A DNA stretch of 64,000 nucleotides from Pollenia angustigena. Its lineage: Eukaryota > Arthropoda > Insecta > Diptera > Polleniidae. Position 1 is the first letter of the stretch, and each line of letters starts with the position of its first letter. Both the position numbers and the translations under genes were made by a program. The DNA lies in contig OV884060.1 in the NCBI GenBank assembly GCA_930367215.1, forward strand, positions 177,455,253 to 177,519,252. The letters are read 5' to 3'. A model generated the notes under the pieces. The model was not told the origin of the DNA, made no database searches, and worked only from the letters and a program-made list of their open reading frames with translations. Shown here one piece after another: positions 22,101 to 30,130 of the stretch.

Positions 22101-23755
22101 ATCGGTATACTTTAAGGTGGATCTAGGACCAATATTTCAAGGCGTTACACACATCAGCACAAATGCATAATACCCTCTCCACTATTGTGGTGTGGGTATA
22201 ATAAATACAGAAAAACATTATTTTTTGGTAGTTTGTTTTATGAATAACAAACAGAAATGTTAAAAATTAAAATTATTCGTAAAATAACTATATTTTTATT
22301 CAAATTTAACAGTACGGAAAACGAATTTAATAAACCACAATCAGTTACTGTAATAATTTTATAAGTGTACTGAAAATTTTAAAATAAAAAATACTCTCTT
22401 GCAGCCCAATTATGAATCAAAATTCCGCGGGAGTTTTTTCCCTTTTCCCATTTTTACAATTGAATTTAAATAGCAAAAATTGGAGAACGGAAAAAACTCT
22501 CGGGAAATTTTTGTTCATAATTGGGCTGTTTATGATCATGTACCGATATTGAAACAAGTGTGATTGCAGACCCATATATCTCAGTTAATGAATGAAAAAA
22601 AAAGTTATTAAAATAATTAAAAAAGAGTAAATGTATGTATGTATGTGTTTAACAACCCAATAAAAAATTTTATCATTTAGCGAAGCACTAATGGTACATT
22701 TAAAAAAATAAGCGCACAATAATGCGCTACGCAATAAGACATACAGAAATGCAGTAAAGTAAGTGAAATAACTCTCAACAATTTTTATAAAAAAAAAATA
22801 AAATTTGAAGTGCTACGGCATTCCCTTACTATGAAGCAGGTTTGTAAGGGAGAATACTAAAAAATAACTGTAAAAAAACATTCAGTGTGTAAAGCTGTTC
22901 GTTACATCCAACAATTTTTTTATGCGCTGAATAATGCGCTTTATGTGTCAAAAATGTATTGCTTCAAAGTGGGAACTCGCCATATAAAATTCATGTCTTC
23001 CGTAAGCGCAATGGTAAGCGAAACTCTTACATTTCTCCCTTACAAACCTGCTTCGCTCGAAGCACAATTTTTTATTGGGAATATTATTAATTTAATAAAA
23101 CTGATATGTTTGCATTAGGATACCATTAACGACTTGCAATTTACCAAATATACCTAAACTAATTTTATACGATTTAATTTTATTTGGCAACTAAGAGTCC
23201 TGGTGTATGTGTCAGAACGAATTATATAAAAGTATGTATTTACCTTATTGGAATGTAAATATGTTAATGCTGGCAATCTTCCCTTGGATCGAAAACGTGA
23301 ACTACCAATTAGCATGGCCGTATTAGCCTCTTGCGGTACATATATTTGTCTGGGATAAGTATCACACAATTCGTAATTCGTATTTAAATTGCACAATGTC
23401 CAAGTGTCGTTGGGAACACGCATACGTTTAAACTCATTTTCCAATTTAAAATACTCCCAACCAGCATTTTTAGGAAAATCATCTTTGGCGGGTTGATAAT
23501 TGAAACAATATAATTTATTAATGGAAACTGAAAGTAAAAATGCAGGAAATATACAGAAAATTGCTTTAAAATATTATTAAATAATAACTTACCGGGTTGA
23601 TAGAGTTTGAGTAAGGAGGTATAAACATCATGACATTCTGAATCCTTGGGTATGACAAAGGTAACCGATAGAAAAGTTTTGCAGCGTATTAACAATGGCG
23701 ATCCAGTTGTGGTTAAAGGTAATTTTTCAATATTTGCAATATGCATGTGTGGTAT
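6895..23755 (-). CDS. Mtmr6: Myotubularin-related phosphatase with FYVE finger (MTMR6/7/8 type), partial at 5' end
   Basis: Ten exons join in frame: 23755-23593, 23527-23244, 17291-17157, 16820-16591, 15180-15045, 14856-14480, 14409-14283, 14217-14102, 14036-13892 and 7158-6895. They total 1977 nt, giving 658 residues plus TAA. All introns begin GT and end AG, and phases agree at every junction. Residues 1 to about 90 are the end of the PH-GRAM domain. The phosphatase covers about 95-460, with the P-loop HCSDGWDRT (Cys287-x5-Arg293). Two runs of six glycines lie at 546-564 and a FYVE-like zinc finger at about 595-652. The family removes the 3-phosphate from PI(3)P and PI(3,5)P2 on endosomes. 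Conserved blocks such as [14 protein letters not shown] and the LIEKDW region resemble MTMR6/7/8 more than MTMR3/4; the likely Drosophila counterpart is CG3530, assigned from memory. Catalytic residues are intact. The N-terminal ~50 residues, start codon and promoter were not found. Confidence 0.93.
8595..8700 (-). repeat. tRNA-like SINE head
   Basis: On the minus strand a B box GGTTCGAGCCC (complement of 8613-8624) follows an A-box-like GAGATCGAGTGGTTGCG (8661-8676). The segment is GC-rich and lies in the ~400 bp between the two 160-bp direct repeats of the foldback element. It could be a SINE or a degenerate tRNA pseudogene. Confidence 0.45.
9502..10988 (-). mobile_element. hAT transposon, non-autonomous remnant (copy 1)
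   Basis: The TIR CAGTGATGCCAAC at the left and GTTGGCATCGCTG at the right are flanked by a perfect 8-bp target duplication GAGAAAAC (9494-9501 and 10989-10996), which identifies the hAT superfamily. Minus-strand coding remnants include 9824-9724, [20 protein letters not shown] (like an acidic C-terminal tail), and 10800-10582, with [14 protein letters not shown]. Both are shared with copy 2 at 59797-62315. No complete transposase remains. Confidence 0.85.
10055..10271. mobile_element. Small TIR element inside hAT copy 1
   Basis: GGCCTGTTCTGCAAATCAC is inverted as GTGATTTTCAGAACAGGCC. Internal CACACGTGTGAT palindromes add further folding. The segment is absent from hAT copy 2 at the matching place, so it is a separate insertion. 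No clear target duplication. Confidence 0.6.
12048..12276. mobile_element. MITE with TIR CTGGGGTCTAATCACCGCAT
   Basis: The 20-bp left terminus is matched at the right by ATGCGGTGATTAGACCCCAG. The interior is dominated by TCGATA/TATCGA motifs. About 229 bp with no ORF and no clear target duplication. Confidence 0.65.
12309..12520. mobile_element. MITE with ~60-bp TIR and TAA target duplication
   Basis: TGGTGTTTTCTTTTCTACAA at the left and TTGTAGAAAAGAAAACACCA at the right continue inward through GTGACATT. TAA flanks both ends, a 3-bp target duplication as used by PIF/Harbinger elements. A partial copy of the right half lies at about 44735-44812. Confidence 0.6.
12729..13262. repeat. Large palindrome with a hairpin MITE at its axis
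   Basis: The inner element (12903-13084) has TIRs running GGGGTCGATTACGGATGACG, GACTGAACTCAAGTTGAGTT, then CAGCAGCGAA, and a ~40-bp A+T spacer. A related element lies at 42156-42338. Outside it, 12729-12902 and 13085-13262 are inverted copies of each other (CAAGGGTTGTAAAATTATGT, TAAGCACTCGATACGC and others). The 42-kb copy lacks these outer arms, so an inverted duplication probably formed around the MITE. Confidence 0.75.
13892..14036 (-). CDS. Mtmr6: Mtmr6 exon: glycine-rich linker
   Basis: It encodes residues 523-571: [20 protein letters not shown], then two runs of six glycines separated by LESVSGN, then MSFASLS. The donor TCG/GTAAGT is in phase 0 and joins the FYVE exon across a 6.7-kb intron. 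The glycine codons make a CCACCACCG-type run on the plus strand that could vary in length. Confidence 0.85.
14102..14217 (-). CDS. Mtmr6: Mtmr6 exon: polar linker
   Basis: It encodes residues 485-522, [18 protein letters not shown] then a Thr/Asn/Asp-rich stretch ending TNDN. No fold is recognised. It is joined through 65-bp introns on both sides, with phase 2 at its 3' end. Confidence 0.85.
14283..14409 (-). CDS. Mtmr6: Mtmr6 exon: end of phosphatase domain and linker
   Basis: It opens with the spliced Lys then [10 protein letters not shown], the conserved C-terminal end of the myotubularin fold. It continues as [20 protein letters not shown] and EDHVQHLTK, a probable coiled segment. A 65-bp intron (14218-14282) follows. 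Confidence 0.9.
14480..14856 (-). CDS. Mtmr6: Mtmr6 exon: C-terminal half of phosphatase domain
   Basis: This is the longest coding exon (residues 317-441). It encodes [56 protein letters not shown] and the [13 protein letters not shown] block. It ends two bases into a codon at AA/GTAAGT, followed by a 70-bp intron. Confidence 0.93.
14904..15013. mobile_element. 110-bp hairpin element in an Mtmr6 intron
   Basis: CTTATGCAAAAAAAGTAAAA with GTTCAC is mirrored by GTGAACTTTAACTTTTTTTG with CATAAG. It lies within the 188-bp intron 14857-15044, leaving little other intron sequence, so it probably inserted there. Confidence 0.6.
15045..15180 (-). CDS. Mtmr6: Mtmr6 exon: catalytic P-loop
   Basis: It encodes [18 protein letters not shown] and [13 protein letters not shown] (residues 271-316). 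Cys287 is the nucleophile and Arg293 the phosphate-binding arginine of the C-x5-R loop; Asp289 and Asp292 are also present. This predicts an active phosphatase, not a pseudophosphatase. The donor is CAG/GTGTGT. Confidence 0.94.
15345..16010. repeat. Dispersed repeat with two ~268-bp direct units
   Basis: ATTAATAAATCTATTTT followed by CACGCCCACTT occurs at about 15350 and 15618; both units go on to GATAACCAAGAT and ACTTTGG.TCTTGCC. The tail has CAGACAGACGAACATCG, recalling the DINE-1-like family. Related GATAACCAAGCAATTTG text occurs at 57540. It lies in the intron between the P-loop exon and the preceding exon. Confidence 0.5.
16197..16433. mobile_element. MITE with TIR ATCCATATTATGAAACA
   Basis: ATCCATATTATGAAACA then TTGCTGCGAAA at the left is mirrored at the right by TTTGCAGCAAATGTTTCATA with ATATGGAT. 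About 237 bp, no coding, in the intron 15181-16590. Confidence 0.6.
16591..16820 (-). CDS. Mtmr6: Mtmr6 exon: phosphatase core
   Basis: It encodes residues 195-270: [32 protein letters not shown] and [16 protein letters not shown]. These are signature myotubularin blocks before the P-loop. It ends two bases into a codon completed by the first T of the next exon. The intron that follows (15181-16590) holds a dispersed repeat and a small TIR element. Confidence 0.92.
17157..17291 (-). CDS. Mtmr6: Mtmr6 exon: [14 protein letters not shown] block
   Basis: This 45-codon exon (residues 150-194) has a TTTTCTCCACAG acceptor and an AGA/GTAAGT donor. It carries [20 protein letters not shown] and ends with [10 protein letters not shown], the conserved strand before the INALANRA helix of the next exon. 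It lies alone between a 6.0-kb and a 336-bp intron. Confidence 0.92.
17735..17872. mobile_element. End fragment of the CGCAGAGAAAAA-type element
   Basis: GATTAAGGGAAAAATATTAT through AACCATGTTTTTTCTTTGCG matches the right end of the element at 60749-61873. The left end is absent here. Confidence 0.55.
17964..19636. repeat. Tandem array of ~475-bp units (about 3.5 copies)
   Basis: Units begin at GATGATCTGGCCTAAGCAAC near 17966, 18448, 18922 and 19478. Each runs through AATTCGAGTCGGAAAGAACC and CAATTGTAGGGGGATGT to CTTTGGAAAAGGTTTCC. Unit 3 has an extra internal duplication of ~66 bp (19196-19330). The last unit stops at AATAACTTTGAT (19636). Units are nearly identical. A single inverted copy lies at 49035-49380. 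Confidence 0.85.
20399..20580. mobile_element. Partial CCCAATAAAAA-type element
   Basis: It begins ACCCAATAAAAATTTGTATC and contains GCGAAGCACTAATGGTACAT and AAGTGCTACGGCATTCCCTT. It matches the left half of 22657-23078 almost base for base; the right half is absent. Confidence 0.55.
20977..21563. mobile_element. Mutator/foldback-like element with 37-bp TIR and 9-bp target duplication
   Basis: GGCTCAGCGAATAAAGGCCT and AACGAACTAACGCCTAA form a terminus mirrored exactly at the right end. A perfect 9-bp duplication ATAAAAAAC flanks it (20968-20976 and 21564-21572), the length used by Mutator-like elements and Drosophila FB elements. The interior is many inverted copies of TTAGGC with TTTCATTTT motifs, an FB-like arrangement. 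No transposase; 587 bp. Confidence 0.8.
21571..22203 (+). mobile_element. DINE-1/Helentron-like non-autonomous element, near complete
   Basis: The 5' end ACAAGTAAGAATGTATAGTC carries a short GTCGG/CCGAC stem and ATACCCTACACCACAG. The 3' end carries a hairpin in CTCCACTATTGTGG and ends TGTGGGTATAATA. ATACCCnACACCACA is thus a subterminal inverted repeat, as in DINE-1/Helentrons. The middle holds about three ~115-bp tandem units (CTTATGTGTCCATATAGATA, GTGGTCCTATTTTT). It abuts the Mutator-like element exactly. The class assignment is inference. Confidence 0.65.
22402..22528. mobile_element. 127-bp TIR element, CAGCCCAATTATGAAT family
   Basis: CAGCCCAATTATGAATCAAA then TTCCGCGGGAG at the left is mirrored by CTCTCGGGAAATTTTTG and TTCATAATTGGGCTG. 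It shares termini with the compound element at 7389-11086. Confidence 0.7.
22657..23078. mobile_element. CCCAATAAAAAATT TIR element, complete copy
   Basis: CCCAATAAAAAATTTT with GCGAAGCAC at the left is inverted at the right as GCTTCGCTCGAAGCACAATT and TTTTATTGGG. Internal arms GGCATTCCCTTAC/GTAAGGG and GCAGGTTTGTAAGGG add secondary folding. About 422 bp, no coding, in the 6-kb Mtmr6 intron. Confidence 0.65.
23244..23527 (-). CDS. Mtmr6: Mtmr6 exon: end of PH-GRAM and start of phosphatase domain
   Basis: A 65-bp intron (23528-23592) separates it from the previous exon. It encodes residues 55-149, including [20 protein letters not shown], the [13 protein letters not shown] block that opens the phosphatase region, and [18 protein letters not shown]. 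It ends in phase 0 at AAG/GTAAAT. The following intron is 5952 bp. Confidence 0.92.
23593..23755 (-). CDS. Mtmr6: Mtmr6 exon: PH-GRAM domain, middle part
   Basis: The exon starts after a TTTTTTTACAG acceptor and encodes [18 protein letters not shown] through LLKLYQP. It ends one base into a codon at a GTAAGT donor. Lipid-binding PH-GRAM strands of MTMR6-type proteins read this way. It is the most 5' exon I can identify, and it starts in phase 0, so at least one coding exon lies further upstream (higher coordinates). Confidence 0.9.
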
Positions 23756-24928
23756 CTGTAAAAAAACAAAACAATTAAAGGATTAACAATAACATTTAGT
23801 TTGTGTTGCCTACATTTAGGCTAAAAATCTATTTTCATAATTTCATAAAAACAGTTAAGTAAACCAAAACTATAAATATTAAATTTGATTTACGACCATT
23901 CAACTTTTTTTTTATAAATTAAAATAAATTGAAAACTTTTCTATGCAAATATTTTTCCTATCCAAGTACACTTTTGGGACTCCCGCATGCATTTCAATTT
24001 TTAGGAGTTTCAGTGCTAGAAGAATGAAACTCTAGAGGTTAAAACACATAAATTACATAGTGAAAAGCAAACAATTTAAAATTATGCTATATTTGGCATT
24101 CCAATACAGAAGCGATCAATAACAATTTAAAATGTTAATTTTCAATTACATTTTTATCATGATGGCTATTTATTTGCAGCAACTTTTGGTAAAAGTTTAT
24201 GAGCTTTGTAAATATTTTTAAGAATTTTTTTTTTTAGTAATGCAACAATAGAAATCGAATTGTTTGTTGAAATTAAACCAAATTAAAAGTTGCATATTGT
24301 TAACTAAAATACAAAAAGGCGCAACTAACAATAATATTATTTTACAGTAGAAGCAAAAAACTATAAATATGTCAGAAAAACATGAATTGATAAGTCGTCC
24401 ATGGAATTCTTGGAACAATTTTTAAAGAAAACCATTTCATTAAATTAAAAAAAAATAATGCGTAATTACGTCGTTTTGTATTTATTAAATATAAACACTT
24501 GTAGTCCATTTGTTTTTGGTTAATAAAATCGTAATTTTTGATCGCAGAAGTGTAAAATTTAGTCAAGACATGTAGTTAAATGGCATTCATAATATTTTGT
24601 TAGTTAGGCCTGTTTGAGTTTTAGCTAACGATATAGTACATTTATATTTGAATTTTACTTTCACACTAAAAGCTGGAAAAGTTTACTGTTTCCGATGTCT
24701 TTTTTATGTTTCACAATGAGGGCACTAAAAAAAAGCGGGGAAATAAATTTGCAGTTTCTATGCGGATATTTTGATTTTAAGAAGGAATGTTTTCAAGTTA
24801 ACATTACTGGATCCAACATATAGAAGTTGTTTTTAATACACTTTTAATCTAAATTTTATAATCTTTGCTATTATGGTTGGAGGTAACTATATTTTAAGAG
24901 CAACATACTATGGTTTGATATTAACCAA
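23756..24928. other. Mtmr6 5' region, nothing recognised
   Basis: This would be intron upstream of the first exon seen. No reading frame resembling the missing PH-GRAM N-terminus was found. A+T-rich with no clear repeat. Confidence 0.5.
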
Positions 24929-24929
24929 G

Positions 24930-25127
24930 GCGAATTTATCCCAGGTAATCTCGGTACTACAACAAGTACAACTCGTACAAAAACCACAAACAATTTGTTT
25001 TTGTAAAATCATTGTACAATGTCAAAAACAGAAATAAAACAAAACACAAACAAAATTTTGACATCCGACAGTGTTTTTAGCTAATATCAGCAGGGCTTTT
25101 AAGACCACCTGTAATAAATTCGCCTTG
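24930..25127. mobile_element. TIR element, AAGGCGAATT family, short copy
   Basis: AAGGCGAATTTATCCCAGGT at the left is mirrored by ACCACCTGTAATAAATTCGC then CTT at the right. About 198 bp. Same family as 4977-5847. Confidence 0.6.
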
Positions 25128-25729
25128 ATATAAACTTTATAATACTATTGTTTATAATTAGTCATATTTTGTTTTGATTTGACCAGAACATGATTAAAAT
25201 AAGCCGTTATTTGATCAACGTTATTATGGTAAACATTAAAACTATTATGGTTATTTATATTTCAACTATTTTTTTTAAGTGCTTATTGAGTCAAATTGCA
25301 TTTTATATCTCTTTTTATTCCTGTTACCAATCAAGTTATAATTTTATATGTCTTTTTTATTTAACAACAACGTGTTTTTACAAATTTATAAATTATCCTT
25401 TAATTGACAGTTCCATGGGGGAGCCTGTTACCCCAAATGGACGCGTCCCCAGGTGGCGGATAGGGGAACGCCTCTCAGATATGAGTGGTAGGAGTGAAAT
25501 CAAATAGCTCCCGCGGACCAACAGGTACACCGAGCGTCTGTTCTCCAGGTTAGGAGCGGCTCAAGCAGCGTCTGATTCCTGTGGAACGGCTGTTATTTTC
25601 ATCGCTAGTCTGGTAGCATAGCTGGCAGCCCCAGTCCAGAATCGGGTGCATCAGGTTAATCTCCCGGTCACCTTAAAACACATGATTAACGAAACCACAG
25701 GAAATAATAATAACAATCAAAATCCCCCC

Positions 25730-26458
25730 TCGATGACAACCTTCGGAATGAAAACAAGGACACGATTCGGAACATGGAATATTCGAACGATGCTTGAAAC
25801 CTCAAAACTTGCCCAAATAACGAAAGAATTCTGCAAGTATAAATTAACACTCCTCGGTCTATGTGAAACAAGATGACCTGATTGCGGTGAACAGCAAACG
25901 ACCGATAGATTGACATTGCTATACTCGGGTAAACCAACGGGACAGCCAAGGGCTAGTGGTGTTGCTAAAGTGCTAAAGAAGCTCTGGTTGATTGGAAACC
26001 GCACACAGATCGCATTATATCAGCTAGATTTTGTACAAGAGGCAGATACCTTTCTATTGTGCAATGCTACGCTCCGACGGAGAGTGCGTTCTACAGCCAG
26101 TTGACACAGGTACTCGACTCTATTCACAGGGGAGACATAATTATATTAATGGGCGACTTCAACGCTCAGTTCGGGAGTGACAACAATAATTTCGAATCTG
26201 TAATGGGCACCCATGGGCTAGGAACAATGAATGAAAATGGTACTTTATTCGCGGAAACATGCGCTAGCAACGCTCTCGTGATAGGCGGTACGTTGTTCCC
26301 ACATAAGCGAATACATAAAGACACATGGATATCTCCCGATTGTACGACCGAAAACCAGATCGACCATATTGCTATCAGCAAAAAATGGAGAGGCTCGCTC
26401 CTGGATGTATGTATCAAGAGAGGTGCAGATGCAAGTAGTGATCACCACCTACAACAAT
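25730..26458 (+). pseudogene. LINE endonuclease domain, broken
   Basis: The endonuclease is split over two frames. 25730-25873 carries the N-terminal strands (TWNIRTM, LLGLCETR) and stops at TGA 25874-25876, where relatives have Trp. 26059-26457 carries QCYAPTE, GDIIILMGDFNAQFGSDN and a DHHL end (the conserved SDHH region). At least one frameshift lies between them (25877-26058). It cannot make a functional enzyme. Confidence 0.8.
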
Positions 26459-26724
26459 AAGATTCAAAGTAGCGGCCGCCCAGAAGAACAGTGCAGTCAG
26501 ACGCAGGACTAGGTTTGAAACCTCTAAACTAAAGCAAGTCGATATACGAAATAATTACTCCAGCGATCTTGCTAATAAATGCGTAACACCTACAAACAAG
26601 TACTTATAATTTGGAGGAATACTGGAAGAAATTGAAAACAACAATCTTGGAAACAGCGTCCCAACATATAGGCTCTAGAAAGGAACCAAAGAAATCATGG
26701 TTATCTGATGACACCTAGACGCTC

Positions 26725-28623
26725 ATGCAGCAGCGCAAGGATTTAAAATCGCATCTAAACGCTGCGCGAACTAGGTCACTGAAACTTGAATTAAGCAAAA
26801 GATATAGCCTATTGGACAAAAATGTCAAGAAAAGTGCAAGATGCGATAAACGGCGTTGGGCAGAAGATATTGCTACTCAAGCTGAAACTGCTGCAGCGAC
26901 TCACAAAACGAGAGAACTACATGGCGCTTTAAGGAAACTGACAGGAAAGAATGTAAAATTTTCAAAAGGGAAACCACTCATTGGACCAGATGGAATATCT
27001 CACACCAACAGCCAAGCTCAGCTAGAGGTATGGGTACAGCATTACACAAATATACTGCAAGTACACCAGACATCCCAGGATGAAAATGTTTGCAGCTGCG
27101 AATCCCACGTGATTAGAGATGATATTAGCATTCTGCCACCCTCCTTATCAGAGATATGCGACGCGATATCATCTCTGAAAAATAATAAATCTGCAGGAAT
27201 TGATGATGTTGCCCCAGAAATGCTCAGTGCGAATCTAGACATAAGCGCTGCACTCCTCCTGCCTATCATCGAGAACTTCTGGAATTCAGGGGAACTGCCT
27301 TCCGATCTTAAAGAAGGATTAATAATCAATGTGCCTAAAAAGGGCAACCTTTCTGATTGCTCCAATTATAGGGGCATAACTCTATTGAGTATGGTCAATA
27401 AGGTCATAGCCCACATACTCAATAAGAGAATTTCAAATGCGCTCTCACCCGAACTCAGAAAAGAGCAAGCTGGCTTCAGACCGAATTATTTATGTATGGG
27501 CCATGTAAACACCCTCAGGATCATTATTGAACAATCAATAGAGATGAGAACGCCGTTATATCTCACATTTATAGACTTTCAAAAGGCCTTCGACACTCTC
27601 TCTCACCACGCAATATGGAAAGCACTACAATGTAAAGGTGTACCTAGGAAAATTATTAATCTAATTCAAGCCATGTACGATGATTCTTACTGTCGCATCT
27701 TACACGATGGTCTGACCAGCCAGAAAATTAAAATTCATACGGGGGTAAGACAAAGGTGTGTCTTGTCACCTCTTCTTTTCAATATTGTATTGGACACAAT
27801 TATGATAGCTGCGACTCAGGAAGCTAACGGTATTACTTGGGGCTCTAACAGCCGGCTAGAGGATCTTGACTACGCTGATGACATATGCCTTTTAACGCAT
27901 CAGCAGTCCAGCATGCAGCAAAAACTGAACCAAGTGCAAGAGTTCGCGAAAAGAGCCGGTCTTGCAATCAATAGCTTTAAAACCAAATCCTTGCGCATAA
28001 ACGCTGGAAATACAACACAACTATTTTAAGACAATACACCACTGGAAGAAGTAGGATTATTTAATTATCTTGGTAGCGTATTAACATCAACAGGAGGCTC
28101 CGAAATGGAAATAAATAATTGTATGAGAAAAGCAAGACAAGCATTTGGAGCCTTGAATTATGTTTGGAAATCATCACAGATAAAACGTAGCACTAAAATA
28201 CGTATATTCAACTCATATGTAAAATCTATATTGCTCTATGGGTGCGAAACATGGAATACATCTCCAAGAGTAATTAGCAGAATCCAGGCATTCGTAAACA
28301 GATGTCTTAGGAGAATCCTGCGAATCCATTGGCCAAACATAATATCGAACCAACATCTATACGAAAGGTGCAATCAAAAGCCAATGTATAATGAAATTAA
28401 AAGCAGAAAGTGGCGTTGGATAGGTCATACATTGAGGAAGCCTGAAGGAAATAGTGCCAAAGAACCCCTACAATGGAAGCCTCAGGGAAGCCGACGCAGA
28501 GGCAGGCCCACTCAAACTTGGAGACGACAAGTTCAAGATGAACTTAGGAAGGCCCATACAACGTGGAGTGAAATAAAATTGTTAGCATTAAGAAGAAATG
28601 ATTGGACAAATTTTGTTGTGGCC
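26725..28623 (+). pseudogene. LINE reverse transcriptase with one in-frame stop
   Basis: One frame runs from about 26725 to the natural stop at 28624-28626, interrupted only by TAA at 28027-28029. Upstream 26461-26724 keeps fragments with several stops. RT motifs in order: GLIINVPKKGNLSDCSNYRG, KEQAGFRPNY, FIDFQKAFDTLSHH, TGVRQRCVLSPLLFNIVLD, YADD and the NYLGSVLTSTGG thumb region, then the RTE-type C-terminus. The ATG at 26725 is internal and not the true start of the polyprotein. Confidence 0.85.
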
Positions 28624-29120
28624 TAGGAACTTGGATGATAATAATTAATTGACAGTGAAATAAACTGCATGTAATCCATTTTCCATCCCGCAACGACCTT
28701 TGCAATCATTTTTTTCCGTTTTGCTGGTTTCTGCTAACTTGTAAATTAGAAGTATTTAAAGCAGTGTTCGAAAATAAACACTAAATATCGTTTCTTAATG
28801 TTCGGTTCGGTAGATTTGTGGAAAACACAAAAGCTAATAGTGTTTGTGTAGAAAATCATTAAAAAAAATAACGTTTCCCTGTTAAGCCTGGTACTCTATT
28901 CAACATTTCACGTGAAATGCTGTCAAAATGCATATAAAAAAAAATGAAATAATGTTGATAGAGTTGTACTCTGTTTATTTTGTGAACAAGTTCCGAAATG
29001 TTTCTGGCAACATTTTTTTACAACTGCGAAATAAGGTAAGTTGCCTTTATTTCACGTGGAATTTGAAGCAAAAAAGTATGTACTGATTATTAAATACGAA
29101 ATAAAAAATTAAAATAACAC

Positions 29121-29774
29121 AACCTAACATCCTTTCTGAGATACACCCCGATCGCATACAGGCAGTCGGAACTTGACCGTCAAAATGTGCCCTCGTTTTT
29201 GTTGCTTTAAGTCAGTGACGGGCTAAACCAAACTTAATTTGCAACGTTTATAATTTTTTTCCTGTGCCAGCTCTTGAATTACAAGTAATGGATTCCGATA
29301 ACACAGAATGCATAATTTAAATAGTTTGATAGTTTCAGACACATGATGTTTTTTTAGACGCTTTTTGACGTAATTTTTAACTTTAAAGGTCAATTTGTTA
29401 TATTTTTCGATGGGATACGATCATCATTCTTTTTTTATATTAAAGTACAATTCTTGAACCAAAAGAAAGCGGCTGTAGGAAAAATCGTCCAAAGAAAAAT
29501 GGCCCAAGAAAAAAAAAAAAATGAAAAATCGCCCAAAATAACATGGAAAATGACCCAAAAAGTTATATATGAAATTTTGCCCAAAAAAAAACGAAAAAGG
29601 GCCAAAAAAAATTAAAAATGACCCAAAAAGCAAAAACGAATTAAAAAAAAAAAAAATATTTAAAATTACCCAATTTGCAAAAAGTGTTTATTATTCATAT
29701 AAATTTAGTAACATACAAATGTAACTTTTATGTAAAAAATTGCATTGTATCTTCAATAGCTGCTCGGCAGTATG
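29121..29774. repeat. 655-bp direct repeat, copy A
   Basis: It starts AACCTAACATCCTTTCTGAG and ends GCTCGGCAGTATG. It is nearly identical to 33786-34444, differing by a few substitutions and homopolymer lengths. It contains GGCTGTAGGAAAAATCG followed by repeated CCCAAAAA/ATGG motifs, which make the lysine-rich reading frames here meaningless. The two copies lie in the same orientation about 4.0 kb apart. Confidence 0.85.
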
Positions 29775-29989
29775 CCTAGACAATGCTCTTTACTGATTGA
29801 AAGTCAGAATGCTACTCGATCTTTACACACAAGTGATGCTGCTTTTATAGCAATCCTTTTCGTCTTCATTTCATGGTTGTCAAAATATGTACTAATAATG
29901 TTAACAGAGTCGTATTCAAAATAAACGTTAAATTCAAAAATAGTTATTAATGGACAGAGTTGATTCTGAATAGTTCTTAAATAAACATA
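29774..29989 (-). repeat. Truncated 3' LTR of the Ty3/gypsy element
   Basis: It matches 32117-32332 over 216 bp. The U3 start is missing. It is joined directly to direct repeat copy A. Confidence 0.75.
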
Positions 29990-30130
29990 AACATAATGCT
30001 GCTGGCATATTCTATGGGGTACTCATCTGTACCCTCCCCCTGGAGCAAATCTACCCCAAGAGCATTAACACTGGAGATCTTAACCTTAAGATCATGTTTT
30101 CTAGAGAACAACCAATATGGACTGTGTCCT
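29990..30130 (-). pseudogene. RNase H scrap of pol
   Basis: In one minus-strand frame the segment reads SPEGHSPYWLFSRKHDLK, then ALGVDLLQGEGTDEYPIEYA. The second part resembles the start of the gypsy RNase H (GA-LLQ-...PIEYAS). It stops at the truncated LTR. The join between the two parts is likely a deletion point. Confidence 0.5.

Larger units (their letters stand above)
17292..23243 (-). other. Mtmr6 intron, 6.0 kb, filled with repeats
   Basis: GT at 23243 and AG at 17293-17292. It contains the end of a CGCAGAGAAAAA-type element, the 475-bp tandem array, two CCCAATAAAAA elements, a Mutator/foldback-like element, a DINE-1-like element and a 127-bp TIR element. The rest is A+T-rich without recognised coding. 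Confidence 0.85.
25412..28644 (+). mobile_element. RTE-like non-LTR retrotransposon (LINE), decayed
   Basis: A perfect 12-bp target duplication TTAATTGACAGT (25400-25411 and 28645-28656) bounds 3233 bp. The 5' leader starts near GGGGAGCCTGTTACCCC. An apurinic-type endonuclease is seen as FGTWNIRTMLETSKLAQI and ILMGDFNAQFGSDN. The reverse transcriptase has FIDFQKAFDTLSHH and the active site YADD in LDYADDICLL. The C-terminus has KWRWIGHTLRKPEG and RRGRPTQTWRR, as in RTE-type LINEs. The tail is GATGATAATAAT rather than poly(A). Several stops and shifts break the coding sequence. Clade assignment is from motif memory. Confidence 0.88.

Noticed and set aside
25190..25507. 105-codon plus-strand frame upstream of the LINE
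   Set aside because: It crosses the LINE boundary and target duplication at 25400-25411. Its first half is hydrophobic A+T-rich translation without a known domain.
29424..29633. Lys/Phe-rich frames here and at 34119-34313
   Set aside because: They translate CCCAAAAA/ATGG low-complexity repeat in copies A and B, so they are not protein-coding.
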